From contig NC_092793.1 of assembly GCF_918797505.1 (NCBI RefSeq), positions 86,874,411 to 86,938,410 on the forward strand: DNA of 64,000 bases. Reading direction: 5' to 3'. The notes below the pieces were generated by a model. It was not told where the DNA came from. It was given only the letters and a program-made list of their open reading frames with translations, and made no database searches. A program made the position numbers and the translations under genes. Shown in pieces: positions 12,384 through 22,790 of this stretch (position 1 is the stretch's first letter; each line of letters starts with the position of its first letter). This stretch comes from Bemisia tabaci. Taxonomy: Eukaryota > Arthropoda > Insecta > Hemiptera > Aleyrodidae.

Positions 12384-13690
12384 TACGCATCAGCTCCTGC
12401 AGCATCCACATCCTCGTCTTGTCTTTTGGGGGTACACTTTCAGTCGGTGGCTAATGGCCCGTAGGTATAGTCCTGCAGTAATTTCAGTATGATATTCGTT
12501 GTAGCGCCGCACAATTGCCTCAATTTGCCGCATATTCATGACATATGTCCGTGAGATGGGATGTCGGATCCGAGTATGCCCAGCTCCTATTTGTAGTAGT
12601 AGAATTTCATTATCCCTTTGCTCCTTCCTCAACGCTTGTAAAAATCTCTAAATCGACGCATGATGCGCAACAACTAGCCTTTGCTACCTGTTGTGCCAAC
12701 CCTCCACGGTGTTCGTAGTTCGTGCCTCACCATTGAGAACAGCATCATGCACGTTCCACATAGCGGGTGGGAAAAGAGGAGGGGTTGCTCTTCGGCGGCC
12801 TCGGCGAGGGACACCTCTTATGTATACTCTCTCGATGTAGTTAGCTATTGGTTCAACTCTATCATCGATATCATTGTAAATCTCATCAAAAACTTCCTCT
12901 ACATCAGCGAGGGGTACAAAGACCAAGGCAATCAATTCGCGGATTTGATGTCGGACCGTTACATCTGCCCGGTCTTGGAATGCATCGTGTAGCCCGTCGG
13001 ACATGACACGCTGCCAAATGGACTGGCATAAATGGAAAAGGCATCCTCTTATTGTTGCATTAGGGAAACTTGCGCTTGCAGCATTTATTGCTGCTGCTTC
13101 GAAATCCATCAATACTACGTTCGGCGCCAATGGAGCGTTCAGTACGTTACACAAGTTCTTAACTGTCTCATAAATTAGTCGATATGTGCCTTCATCTTTT
13201 CGAACACACAGGCAGTACGCAAGAGGGAAAACGTGGCCATTTATTACACCATGGAGAGTGTACATTTGTTTAAACAAACTTGGAACGGTTTTGAAGGTAC
13301 CATCCCCCAGAATTGTCGTGGTATTGCTGAGCAGCCGTACGTCCTCGTCAGACGCGAAAGTAAGGATTCTGTTCGGATCATCAACGCCTGAATCGAACTG
13401 GAGGAATTTATTACCTGACAGAGTTGTATCATAAGGATCGATGATTTTGGCGTCCAACAATGTCTGTGGTGAAGGGGGGCGTTCTTCGTTATGAAAGCGG
13501 TTTACATTTCGGAGCGTGGTTTGTCTCTCAGGAATACTCACCAGCACCTCATCGTCACTAACATCCGCATGTACTTCCTGAACGATGGCGAGGAGTGCTG
13601 AGTTAGGATTACCTCTGGCTCGGTTGCGCAGGTTAACGGCAAAACTACAAAAACCCTCAAAAACATTTTTCGGGCAAAGAATCCGGTCGA
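12384..13690 (-). pseudogene. MULE transposase, two nonsense codons
   Basis: The main open segment (12684-13547) matches the MULE transposase domain: ILGDGTFKTVPSLFKQMYTL (first catalytic Asp), VVLMDFEAAAINA (second), RGCLFHLCQSIWQRV, and TNTVEGWHNR (third-acid region). The same frame continues through two TAG codons (about 12681 and 12648) into FLQALRKEQRDNEILL and on to about 12390. Upstream in frame, up to about 13690, further coding sequence is open (CSFAVNLRNRARGNPNSALL). This element class normally carries an N-terminal FLYWCH-type zinc finger, which is not visible. It is inactive. Confidence 0.85.
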
Positions 13691-14135
13691 GGAAATTGAC
13701 GTGTCACTTCCTTTTAATCAAGTATAAGATAGGCAAAAACCTTTGATGAATTCTCAAGGTCCACTAAGACCTCAAAAAGGCCCCCAAGGAGGGACCTCAA
13801 GAGGGAGGTCAGGAGGACCTCAAGGATCCTCCAAAAGTTCCAAAAACTTACCTGCAAGGAAAAAAATAAAATGAAAAATCCCTTGCCAAAAATAAATAAA
13901 AAACCGATTTTGAGATAAATCCCTCGAATGAACTTCAAATCACAAAATCGGTCGAGGATGTCAACTGAAATTTTTCCCCCTTCAATTATGAGCTCCGCAA
14001 CAAGCGTGACTCGCTTGTACCTTTTCATACACGAGCCGCACGAATCATCTCTTCTTCTCTCCTCTCCTTCCGTCCATGGACAGAGTTCCAACACTTTTCG
14101 GATTTACTGACGCGACCGGCTGCGGCTCGATGCTC
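13643..14135. repeat. Internal inverted repeat, left arm
   Basis: Reverse complement of 20038-20190 plus 21519-21822. It includes part of the transposase N-terminal coding region (AAAATGTTTTTGAGGG). It preserves the uninterrupted form of the site where a foldback later entered the right arm. Confidence 0.85.
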
Positions 14136-14344
14136 TCAGTGAATCGGTGCCTTCTTATCCCTGATGTCGGCTTCAAGTCGGTTGCAGTTTCACCAGTCGA
14201 CCCATTTTTCCATAACCACATGTTAGACTTTTTCGAAACATGATTCATCTGAAACATGGATTTTTTTTAGGGAGCTTACCATTTGCTTTGGATGGTAGGT
14301 AGGTTGTAAGCAATAGTTGTATTTATCTATACTATAAGCTCCGA

Positions 14345-14666
14345 GACCTCCTAATTTTGCGAAACTGGTAACGCTTAGTTCCAGCGTTCTACCGGGCCGA
14401 TTTTCATGATTTTTGCGGCTATCGACGGGCAATTGTCTCTAGATAAGCCAACTCTTTTCAGATTTTCAAAATATGGCCCAGGTTTTTTTATATTACGTGG
14501 TAAAGTTGCGAATTCTCCCATTTAAACAATGTAAATTTATACTTTTTGTCATAGTTCGTTTGAGCGTTCTACCGGGCCGATTTCCATGATTTTTGCGTAA
14601 ATCGACAGGTAATAGGCCCTAGATGAGCCCGCTGTAATCAGATTTTGGAAAAAAGACCGAGGATTT
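14345..14666 (+). repeat. SINE-like composite repeat, copy A, 5' part
   Basis: It contains two GCGTTCTACCGGGCCGATTT modules. It matches, in reverse, the copy at 31855-32875. Its continuation lies at 19302-19545, beyond the gypsy element that split it. Confidence 0.8.
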
Positions 14667-14853
14667 TGTAATGTTGAGTGTGATGAAAAACAATGACAAT
14701 GACAAATGACTGATTGACTGTGCAAAGAACATGGTTTATTCAGACAAATCGAACATGATCGGATCGCGACATATGAACCACGATGAACGTTGCGCACACA
14801 CTGCGAGGTTCCGTTCTTCGCCGCTAGGGGGCGACACGAGACGGGACAATACA
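14667..14853 (-). repeat. Gypsy 3' LTR (element orientation)
   Basis: TGTAATG...CAATACA, 187 bp. Identical to the other LTR except for one base near 14789 (AACGTTGCG against AACGATGCG), which implies a young insertion. Confidence 0.95.
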
Positions 14854-14952
14854 TCTCCCTTTTCTCTTGAAAATAAAACTGGACAATACATCTCCCTTTT
14901 CTCTTGAAAATAAAACTGGACAATACATCTCCCTTTTCTCTTGAAAATAAAA
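14854..14952 (-). repeat. Triplicated polypurine tract / LTR junction
   Basis: A 37-bp unit occurs in tandem at 14854-14890, 14891-14927 and 14928-14952 (partial). On the element strand each unit carries the purine tract AAGAGAAAAGGGAGA. The first of the three borders the LTR, and the other two are followed by TGTATTGTCC, the exact first bases of the LTR. Confidence 0.9.
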
Positions 14953-15036
14953 CTAACTAAAACTAGATGCAAAACAAATATCTTTCACCCTTTGACCGAG
15001 GGAAAAAAAAAAAATTTTACATAATGATTATAGTTT

Positions 15037-16215
15037 CTACTTGAGGTCAAAATCTTTGAGCGTACATGGTTTTTTTATTTCCCGCTTAGGGCGAGGTACA
15101 TTAACATGAGGGGGCGGAGCAGCTGGCTCTGAGCGTGTAGCCGAGGATTTCTTTAAAAAACTTGTGTTCCTTCTCTTAATGGAATTATTCGGCTCTTCTA
15201 TAAAATAGGAGCGAGGCTCGCCTGAAGGTTTGATAATTTTTGCTGGACCCCATTTGGTACCATCATGAAGGGCTATGTTTTGATTGGGTTCAAAAAATTT
15301 TTCATTGTTGTGGGATACATTTTTGTCGTAGTTCCTTTTGTTACGAACATCAGTTTGTTTTTGGATTTGTTGGAAATTTTGAACAATTTTCGGTTCTAGG
15401 AGTCTATCCGAAATGGGAAGGGTGGTTTTTGTTAGGCGGCTAAATAACAGTTGGGTTGGAGAAAATTTTGAATTCAGAACTGGTGTGTTCCGGTATTCCA
15501 TTAACAAAGTGTAGATGTCTAACTCTAAATCTTGTGCTTTTTTTAGCATTTGTTTGCAAATACCTACTGCCTTTTCGGCTAGTCCATTACTTTTGGGGTA
15601 CAGGGGTGAGCTGGTAACAAGTTTAAAATCATAGCTATAACTGAAGTCTCGAAACTCCATAGAATCATACGGCATATTGTCCGCTCTAAAGATAGTTGGA
15701 ATGCCATGAGTGGCAAAAATTGGTTTTAGTACATGTATGACAGCTTGAGCTGTTTTTGAAGGAAGTTTTATTAGCTCGATCCATTTAGAGTAGTAGTCAA
15801 TAAGGACCAAATAATTGGATGCTGAGAACTCTAAAATATCTGAGGCGACCTTATGGAAAGGCAGTGTTTGCGGAGGTTCCTGAAGTAAAGGCTGCTTCGG
15901 TTCTTTGCGCGAAAATTTTTCACAAACCTCACATTTTTTAACAAAGTTTTCGATTTGGACAGACATGCCCGGCCAAAAAAATAAGGTGTTTGCTCTGGCT
16001 CTTGTCTTAACAATACCAAAATGGCCTGAACTGTGAACATCATTAAGAATCATTTCTCGCAATGCAAGTGGGACAACAATGCGATTCTCTAGACAAACTA
16101 AATTATTCTCTACGCAAATACCGCTTTTTAGGTCACAATATATTTTCACCTCATGATCTATATTAGCCAACGATTTTGGCCAGCCTTTTAAACAGTACAT
16201 TTTAATTTTGGACAA
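15037..16215 (-). pseudogene. Gypsy integrase (open frame, detached from pol)
   Basis: A 392-codon open frame. It carries the zinc-binding HHCC (H61, H65, C95, C98) and the catalytic core with D126 (VASDILEF), D179 (FRADNMPY) and E214 (NGLAEKAV). The C-terminal part reads GTKWGPAKIIKPSGEPRSYF, without an obvious chromodomain, and ends in a basic tail. The core looks intact. A single-base frameshift near 16225 separates it from the upstream pol frame, so it cannot be made as part of a normal polyprotein here. Confidence 0.9.
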
Positions 16216-16460
16216 TATTGGATCCTTGTTTCCAGAACAAATATGTTTAATTTTTCATCTGACATGTTAATCGAGTGAATGACTAAATCCAATTCGGAAT
16301 CAACCGGGTAATTTTCAGCATTAGAACAAGCCCGACTGATTGCATCAGCAATTAACAATTTGGACCCTGGCACATAAACAAGTCTGAAATTGTACAAACT
16401 AAGTTTTAACTTAATACTTCTCAAACGAGAAGACGTGATTTTATCAATGGGCTTTTTCAT
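16188..16460 (-). pseudogene. Gypsy RNase H-integrase linker fragment
   Basis: This frame continues RNase H after a break and contains KLSLYNFRLVYVPGSKLLIA with the typical ADAISRA motif. It is bounded by frameshifts on both sides: a TA-repeat length change near 16510 and an indel near 16225. Confidence 0.85.
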
Positions 16461-16495
16461 AATTGGTACAAGTGGTTTGTGATCAGTTTGGATAG

Positions 16496-18910
16496 TTACA
16501 TCATTTTTACCATATATATATAATAATGGAAACGCTTGCAGCTGAACAGAATTGCTAAAAATTCCTTGTCAATTTGACCATAATTTAATTCAGCATTGGT
16601 TAAAGATTTAGAGGCATAACAAACAGGCTTGTTATTTTGCATTAGGACTGATCCAATACCAGATTTGCTACTATCCGTTTGTATTGTTACACAATTATTT
16701 GGGTCATAGGTTTCTAAAACCGGATGGCTAGTAAGAATTTTGAGCAATTTCTGGACACACTCACCATGAATTTTATCTTCCCATATGAAGTGGACATTTT
16801 TCTTAATTAATTGTCTGAGAGGATTTGTAAGCTCAGCAAAATTTGGGATATAGTCCCTTAAATAATTAGCGAAACCTAGTAGACGTCTAACATCTTTCTG
16901 ACATTTAGGGATGTCATACTCTAAAAGAGCTTGCACCTTTTCTGGGTCAGGTTGAATCGTACCGTCAATCAACATCTGCCCGACATATTTAACCTGTTGT
17001 TGTTTATAAATAAATTTTCTCACATTGAACTTGGCATTTCGTTCCGCTGCTCTTTGAAAAACTAGATCTACTACTTTGTCATGTTCTTCGTCTGTAGCAG
17101 TATGTATTAAAATATCATCAATGAACACTTCAACTCCGGGAATATCACCAAAGGCTTTACTATTATATCTTTGTGATATTTCGGCAGATACATTTAAACC
17201 AAAGGGTAAACGCTTATAATAATAACAACCATACATTGTTGCAAAATGTGTGTACTTGTAACTGTCAGGGGTTAGAGCGATGTGCCAGAATGAATCTTTT
17301 AAATCTAACACCAAGAAAAATTTAGAGCCTTTAACTCTTGCAAAAATCTGTTCTGGTGTAGGGATTTCAAAGTAATCTCTAAGCAAAGCTTCATTGAGCT
17401 TCTGAGGGTCTAGACATAAGCGTAAGGATTTGTCAGTTTTTTCTACAAGAACCAACTTGTTGATCCATTCGGACGGTTCGCGGGCGACACCAAGAATATC
17501 AATTTGAACTAACCTATCTAATTCCTCTTTCAGAACTCCCTGCCGTTTCAGAGGTACACGATTTGGTGGCTGTGGGACAGGTGGGTTTGCATTCGATTTG
17601 ATTTTCAGCGCATACAAATCTTTGTACTTTCCGACACCTTGGAAACACTTGATATATTTCTCAATAATCTGCTTTTTAGCAACATCGTTTATAGCATTAA
17701 CACTTTCGGATATTCCCATTTTAGAGGTTAACGACATTTTGATAAAACCTAATCTTTCAAGGGTGTCTAAACCTATAATTGGGGTTAAATCATCTTTAAC
17801 TATTATGAATTTCTCAGAGTAACAATTGTTGTTAAGATTTACCTTTAACACTGTGGATCCATTTATCTCAATGGGAGTATTATTGTACGCCTTTAAGTTA
17901 CACATTTCCTTATTCAAACGGATTTCCGGATGCCCGAGTTTAGCTTCCTGGACACAGATTTTTTTGAATAAATACATTGGCAAAATATTAACACAAGCGC
18001 CAGTATCTAGCTTGAAATTAATTACAATATTATTCACTTTAAGACTGTGTAGCCAACCTGTATTGCTCGAGGCGACTGACTCCGCACTGCACTGGATCGG
18101 GGCTCTTGCACTGATAGTCTCTATGAGGCTGACGTCACTGCAATAGTACTCCTCAAAGTCACTGTTCTGAGAACTCGATGCACTGCTTGGCTCTACTCGA
18201 ACTTCCGCAACTTGTTTACTTCTGCAAACTTCTGCCAGATGATTGAGCTTTTTACAGCGGGTACACGTCTTGCCTTGGGCTGGACACAGCGAATTATCCC
18301 GCACATGTTGCTTGCCACACCATTTACAATCGATCTTCTTGAGTTCACCTGTAGCGTGAGACTGTTGATCCGGGGTTTGCGTCTTGGGTTGATACTTTGT
18401 ACCAGGCTTTGGAGACTTAGGGTATGACTTGCGATACACAGGTTTTTGAGCTTCTACCGCAGCAACTTCTTGCGGTTTGGCGAGGGCTTCAGAGGTTTGG
18501 CGTCTCGTGATTTCCGCAATCCTTAAACGCTCTACAGTATCTTCTAGAGAAACATCACCAGCTTTGATCAGTTTTGCTTGAATGACGGTGTCATTTGAGC
18601 CAAATACTAGACGGTCTCTCAGACTACTTTTGATGTTTTCAAACTCGCTATCTTTAGCCAGTTTTTTGAGGTCATTATAAAAACTGTCCAAGGATTCCCC
18701 TACCTTTTGGTTTCGTGAGTAGAAAAGGGAACGTGCGTGGAGGATGTTCTTCTTGGGATTACAATATTTCTCGAACTTATCATACAATGTTTCGAGCGTT
18801 TCCTCACCCTCACTTTCATCTTCAGTGCCTGTGCTTCCCAGCGTGTAGTACACTTCACGAGAATCGGCACCAATTATGTGAAGAAGCAAAGCTAGGTACT
18901 TTTTCACCAC
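16496..18910 (-). pseudogene. Gypsy Gag-protease-RT-RNase H frame
   Basis: An 804-codon open frame. Gag comes first (1-230), with two Cys-rich knuckles (CKWCGKQH near 195; CTRCKKLNHLAEVC at 216-229). Next are the aspartic protease (LDTG, 301-304) and reverse transcriptase (LDLKDSFWHIAL at 535; active site FIDD at 596-599). The start of RNase H is QTDSSKSGIGSVL. The beginning of gag is in another frame, and the end runs out of frame in a short TA run. Gag and pol share one frame, as in some gypsy groups. Confidence 0.92.
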
Positions 18911-19049
18911 TTTTACGTTTCCGTTGGCCAGAGGCCGTCAGATAGAGCTCAAATTCCTGTCTAAACGTTCTCCAGTTTTGGGATAGGTTACCGGTCAGCA
19001 CGAGCGGCTTTGGCGGTTTTAGGCTCGACGCCATCACGTGGATTGACAC
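18911..19049 (-). pseudogene. Gypsy gag N-terminus, out of frame
   Basis: It starts with Met at 19049 or 19034 (MASSLKPPKPLVLTG) and reads SQNWRTFRQEFELYLTASG, a typical start for this Gag type. The frame is then shifted relative to the 804-codon frame by a small indel near 18925. Confidence 0.85.
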
Positions 19050-19088
19050 TCACGCTTTTCGGCTTCACGGACGATCACTTTAAACTCG

Positions 19089-19109
19089 CGACCGCGAACG
19101 ACTGCGCCA
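19089..19109 (-). other. Gypsy primer-binding site (tRNA-Ser type)
   Basis: Directly after the 5' LTR, the element strand reads TGGCGCAGTCG. This matches the complement of a tRNA-Ser 3' end with CCA, the primer of several insect gypsy-group elements. Confidence 0.7.
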
Positions 19110-19296
19110 TGTAATGTTGAGTGTGATGAAAAACAATGACAATGACAAATGACTGATTGACTGTGCAAAGAACATGGTTTATTCAGACAAATCGAACATG
19201 ATCGGATCGCGACATATGAACCACGATGAACGATGCGCACACACTGCGAGGTTCCGTTCTTCGCCGCTAGGGGGCGACACGAGACGGGACAATACA
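19110..19296 (-). repeat. Gypsy 5' LTR (element orientation)
   Basis: A 187-bp LTR, one base different from 14667-14853. Followed by the GATTT target duplication at 19297-19301. Confidence 0.95.
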
Positions 19297-19301
19297 GATT
19301 T

Positions 19302-19545
19302 TTTAAAATCACGTTATAAAAGTGAGTGAGTTTACAGAGTGCTCCGGTAATGCTACCACTATGCGCGGGAGGATGCGCAGTGGTCGAGGAGGTTGCGCAG
19401 TAGCTGTGTAGCCTGCGCATCAGCTCTACACTTATCTACACAAGATTCGCAATTGAGACCTCACGTCGAGCGGTGGCCGAGTCGTCTAAGACGTCGAATG
19501 CGTCCACTTTGAAATCGGTGTGGGTTCGATCCCGGACTTATGAAA
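19302..19545 (+). repeat. SINE-like composite repeat, copy A, tRNA-like 3' part
   Basis: Resumes the repeat split by gypsy. It contains short GC-rich TGCGCAGTGG-type words, then a tRNA-Ser-like module with A box TGGCCGAGTCG (19474-19484) and B box GGTTCGATCCC (19523-19533). It does not close a full cloverleaf with an acceptor stem, so it is not called a tRNA gene. Homology to copy B ends right after the B box region. Confidence 0.78.
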
Positions 19546-20037
19546 TCTTAAATATTATCTGACTATCATTGTTCAATGTTTTACTGCAATATTTCATCAG
19601 GCAGTCATTCCAAAACGCGTCCTTTTAATTTTAAAGTAATTTTAAGCAAAGTTTAAAATTAAAGTATACCTCATAAAGTAATTTTTTAGGGGAAAAATAA
19701 AACTAACACTGATAGGAGGGTAAAAGTAGGGCCGCGAAGCGGCCCATTGATGGCGCGGAGCGCCTTTAGGGGATTGGGCCGCGTAGCGGCCAGGGGGCGT
19801 AGCCCCCTAGTTTTCTAATACTCTATCAGTTATAGGATACATCTGTACCATTGGATGACATTTCAACAGACATGTTAGGTCCGGACAAGTGAGGGGATTT
19901 CTGAATCGCAAAATTATTAGTGGAATTGTTATAGTGGAGAGGAGTTGAGTCCCCTCACGGAATGAGCCCCACTTAAGTCGACAGGTTGTAAGTGTTTCTC
20001 TCTGATTTCTGTGCCATCTTAGTAATTCATTCATGTT
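19546..20037. other. MULE-interior spacer
   Basis: Apart from the mini-palindrome string, no feature was recognised. The part from 19840 to 20037 is weakly similar, in reverse, to 14135-14340. Confidence 0.5.
19708..19830. repeat. String of four GC-rich mini-palindromes
   Basis: Four perfect hairpins lie within 79 bp: 19729-19745 (stem 7, loop GAA), 19752-19764 (stem 5, loop GGA), 19777-19791 (stem 6, loop GTA) and 19793-19807 (stem 6, loop GTA). The cluster is framed by ACTGATAG (19708-19715) and its complement CTATCAGT (19823-19830). The surroundings are AT-rich. Confidence 0.85.
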
Positions 20038-21822
20038 TACACACTGAGCCGCAGCCGGTCGCGTCAGTAAATCCGAAAAATGTTGGACCTCTGTCCATGG
20101 ATGGAAGGAGAGGAGAGAAGAAGAGATGAATTCGTGCGGCTCGTGTATGAAAAGGTACAAGTGAGTCACGCTTGTTGCGGAGCTCATAATAGTCCAGGCA
20201 AATAAGCCATGAAAAGGGCTATAGCCTGCAAAAATCCCGGGTAGCAATGTTTTCATCGATTCCTATGTAATTTTTGACGCTGAATCCGAATTTCAACTTT
20301 GCGCCTTTAAATTCGGACCGGAAAGTTGCCAAATTTGGCAAAAATGGCCTAAAATTAAACTTTTTTCCGGATTATGGCCTGTAACTTGCCAAAAATTGAT
20401 CTGACGATAAAATTAGTTATATTCAGAAATAAAGTTCGTTAAATTTCCTATAAAAAAGTTTCTATAAACTTTTTTGCTCAAGGCAAAATCAAGCGCGCTG
20501 GCGGGCTCCAAACTTTGAAAAATGAGCGAAATTTTGGTTTTTTGCGGGTTATGGCCTGTGACTTGTCCAAAATTGATCTAACGACAATTTGGTTGTTTTA
20601 AAAAAAAAGTTCGTGAAATTTCCCATAAACAAGTTCCTATACACTTTTTTGCTCAAGGAAAAATTAAGCGCGCTGGCGGGCACCGAACTTCGAAAAATGA
20701 ACGAAAAATGCGTTTTTTTGCGGTTTTTGCAAAAATCCCGGGTAGTTATGCTTTCAGTGATTCCTTCGTAATTTTTGACGCTGAATCCGAATTTCAACTT
20801 TGCACTATTAAATTCGGACCGGAAAGTTGCCAAATTTGGCAAAAATGGCCTAAAATCGGCCTTTTTTCCGGATTATGACCTGTAACTTGCCAAAAATTGA
20901 TCTGACGATAAAATTAGTTATTTTCAGAAATAAAGCTCGTTAAATTTCCTATAAAAAAGATCCTATACACTTTTTTGCTCAATGCAAAATCAAGCGCGCT
21001 GGCGGGCTTCGAACTTTGAAAAATGAGCAAAAATTGTGTTTTTCGCGGTTTTTGCCCGATGTCTCCTGTCTTAATCGTCCGACAAGTAATTTCTGGACAA
21101 ATTAAGTGAAGATGATAAAATTTACACCTAGTGAAAATAATTGATGTAAATAATACGGATAACTCAACACATTACAGTATGCGCAATTTTCGCACATTTT
21201 ACAAAGTTCGGAGCCCACCAGCGCGCTTGATTTTGCCTTGAGCAAAAAAGTTTATAGAAACTTTTTTATAGGAAATTTAACGAGCTTTATTTCTGAAAAT
21301 AACTAATTTTATCGTCAGATCAATTTTTGGCAAGTTACAGGCCATAATCCGGGAAAAAGTCCAATTTTAGGCCATTTTTGCCAAATTTGGCAACTTTCCG
21401 ATCCGAATTTAATGGCGCAAAGTTGAAATTCGGATTCAGCGTCAAAAATTACATAGGAATCGATGAAAACATTGCTACCCGGGATTTTTGCAGGCTCTTT
21501 TCCTTGTTTGCCTGGACTATAATTGAAGGGGGAAAAATTTCAGTTGACATCCTCAACCGATTTTGTGATTTAAAGTTCATTCGAGGGATTTATCTCAAAA
21601 TCGGTTTTTTATTTATTTTTGGCAAGGAATTTATTTTTCATTTTATTTTTTTCCTTTCAAGTAAGTTTTTCGAACTTTCTGAGGATTATGAGTCTTAGTG
21701 GACCTTGAGAATTCATCAAAGGTTTTTGCCTATCTTATACTTGAGTAAAAGGAAGTGACACGTCAATTTCCTCGACCGGATTTTTTGCCCGAAAAATGTT
21801 TTTGAGGGTTTTTGTATTTTAT
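20038..21822. repeat. Internal inverted repeat, right arm, interrupted
   Basis: 20038-20190 joined to 21519-21822 is the reverse complement of 13643-14135. The arm is split by a 1.33-kb foldback. A fragment of the transposase N-terminal coding sequence (GTTTTTGAGGGTTTTTGT) reappears here on the plus strand. Confidence 0.85.
20191..21518. mobile_element. Foldback element with ATAAT target duplication
   Basis: The ends are AGTCCAGGCAAAT and GTTTGCCTGGACT. The left arm (20191-20525) and right arm (21195-21518) are inverted. Between them lie two further direct partial copies of the arm unit (about 20530-20725 and 20725-21055, each with AATCCGAATTTCAACTTTG or CAAGCGCGCTGGCGGG). ATAAT flanks both sides (20186-20190 and 21519-21523). 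The empty site is preserved in the partner arm near 13982-13993. No coding sequence. Confidence 0.9.
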
Positions 21823-22589
21823 ATCAGGTCGTTTTTGGGTGGATAAAGGTCTAGCTATACGAAGAGCTAGCAAAACCGAAGTATTCGGTGAAATAGACCA
21901 TTTTTTACCTGCAGTTTTATTGAATTTCTTAAAGCGACCTCCTCATCTCCCCTTATAGTCGCTCCTATCCTCGCCAATCAATTTTAGACACAAGATTTAT
22001 TCAGATGATTTCCTTTGTCCGTTTTTCTTGTAACCTTTGCTATGGGACCTTGTAAAAAAGAAGCATCATTGAAAGATGTCTGGCAAAAGTAATAAGTTCT
22101 CGTCTTACAGCTACTTTCCAGACTTTTTTATTTAGTCACTACTTTGATGCGTGAAAGTTCCAGTGTCATTAAAAAAAAATAAAGCAACCTCCTCATCTCC
22201 CCTTATAGTTGCTCCTATCCTCTTCAACTACCATTGAACAAAGCAGTTTATGGATAATTCACACATGGTGGAAACATGAACATAAGACCCACATACCTAA
22301 GAGTTGGGTTGGGGGTTGAATATGAGACCCAGAAATGGGATGGCTGCTCAACTGATCCTGGAGGCGAACAGACGCAAAATCAGGAGAACAGTATGTACTG
22401 CATTTTGCAATTTGGACCTTTAAATTCTGGCTCATCTGAAAAAACACTTATGTGCATAGGGAAACTAATAGAATGAAACATTTAACCTACTTTTTTCCTC
22501 TTTTTACCTGCAAAATTTCATCATTTTATAAAGAACAGGTGCAAAATTCGTAACCAGGGACACCAAACAGCTGTGGAGGAAAAAATGAT
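21823..22589. other. MULE-interior spacer, right side
   Basis: No gene recognised. A ~42-bp sequence (CCTCCTCATCTCCCCTTATA...) occurs twice as a direct repeat near 21938 and 22186, with AT-rich sequence between. Confidence 0.5.
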
Positions 22590-22622
22590 ATTTTTATTAT
22601 ATATATATATATATATATATAT
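22590..22622. repeat. (TA)n microsatellite
   Basis: About 15 TA units directly before the right MULE TIR. Confidence 0.9.
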
Positions 22623-22790
22623 ACTTTCAGTGGCCAACATAAACATTTTGACATTTTCTAAGTGGGCAAACAAACCGTAGACATTTTAATAACGTAGACA
22701 TATTTGACTGTAGACATAATTTTAGTAGGCATTTTCATGCAGACATTTTAACTATGGACCAAAAAAGGTAGCCCTTTTTCTTGTAGACCT
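22612..22790. repeat. Right MULE TIR
   Basis: Reverse complement of the left TIR, with GGGCAAACAAACCGTAGACA and GGTAGCCCTTTTTCTTG, ending at TAGACCT. Confidence 0.8.

Larger units (their letters stand above)
14667..19296 (-). mobile_element. Ty3/gypsy LTR retrotransposon, recently inserted, with frameshifts
   Basis: A 4,630-bp element on the minus strand. Two 187-bp LTRs differ by one base, and a perfect 5-bp target duplication GATTT flanks it (14662-14666 and 19297-19301). It has a tRNA-Ser-type primer site, a polypurine tract, gag-pol and no env. Frame breaks lie in gag, in RNase H and before integrase, so no intact polyprotein is made from this copy. It sits inside a SINE-like repeat inside a MULE-like element inside a Rok intron. 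Confidence 0.95.
12079..22790. mobile_element. MULE-like composite element with nested insertions
   Basis: The outer terminal inverted repeats (12079-12350 and 22612-22790) both end in AGGTCTA...AAGAAAAAGGGCTACC-type sequence. Between them lie a broken MULE transposase at the left, a ~490-bp internal inverted repeat, a foldback, a SINE-like composite repeat and a gypsy element. A total of 10.7 kb is large for one MULE; at least 6.2 kb of it is later insertions. No clear 9-bp target duplication was found, so the outer boundary is an inference from the TIRs. Confidence 0.7.

Noticed and set aside
12681..12992. 103-codon plus-strand frame
   Set aside because: Shadow of the MULE transposase on the opposite strand.
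19470..19545. tRNA-Ser gene
   Set aside because: A and B boxes are good, but no acceptor stem closes and the module is the end of a dispersed repeat.
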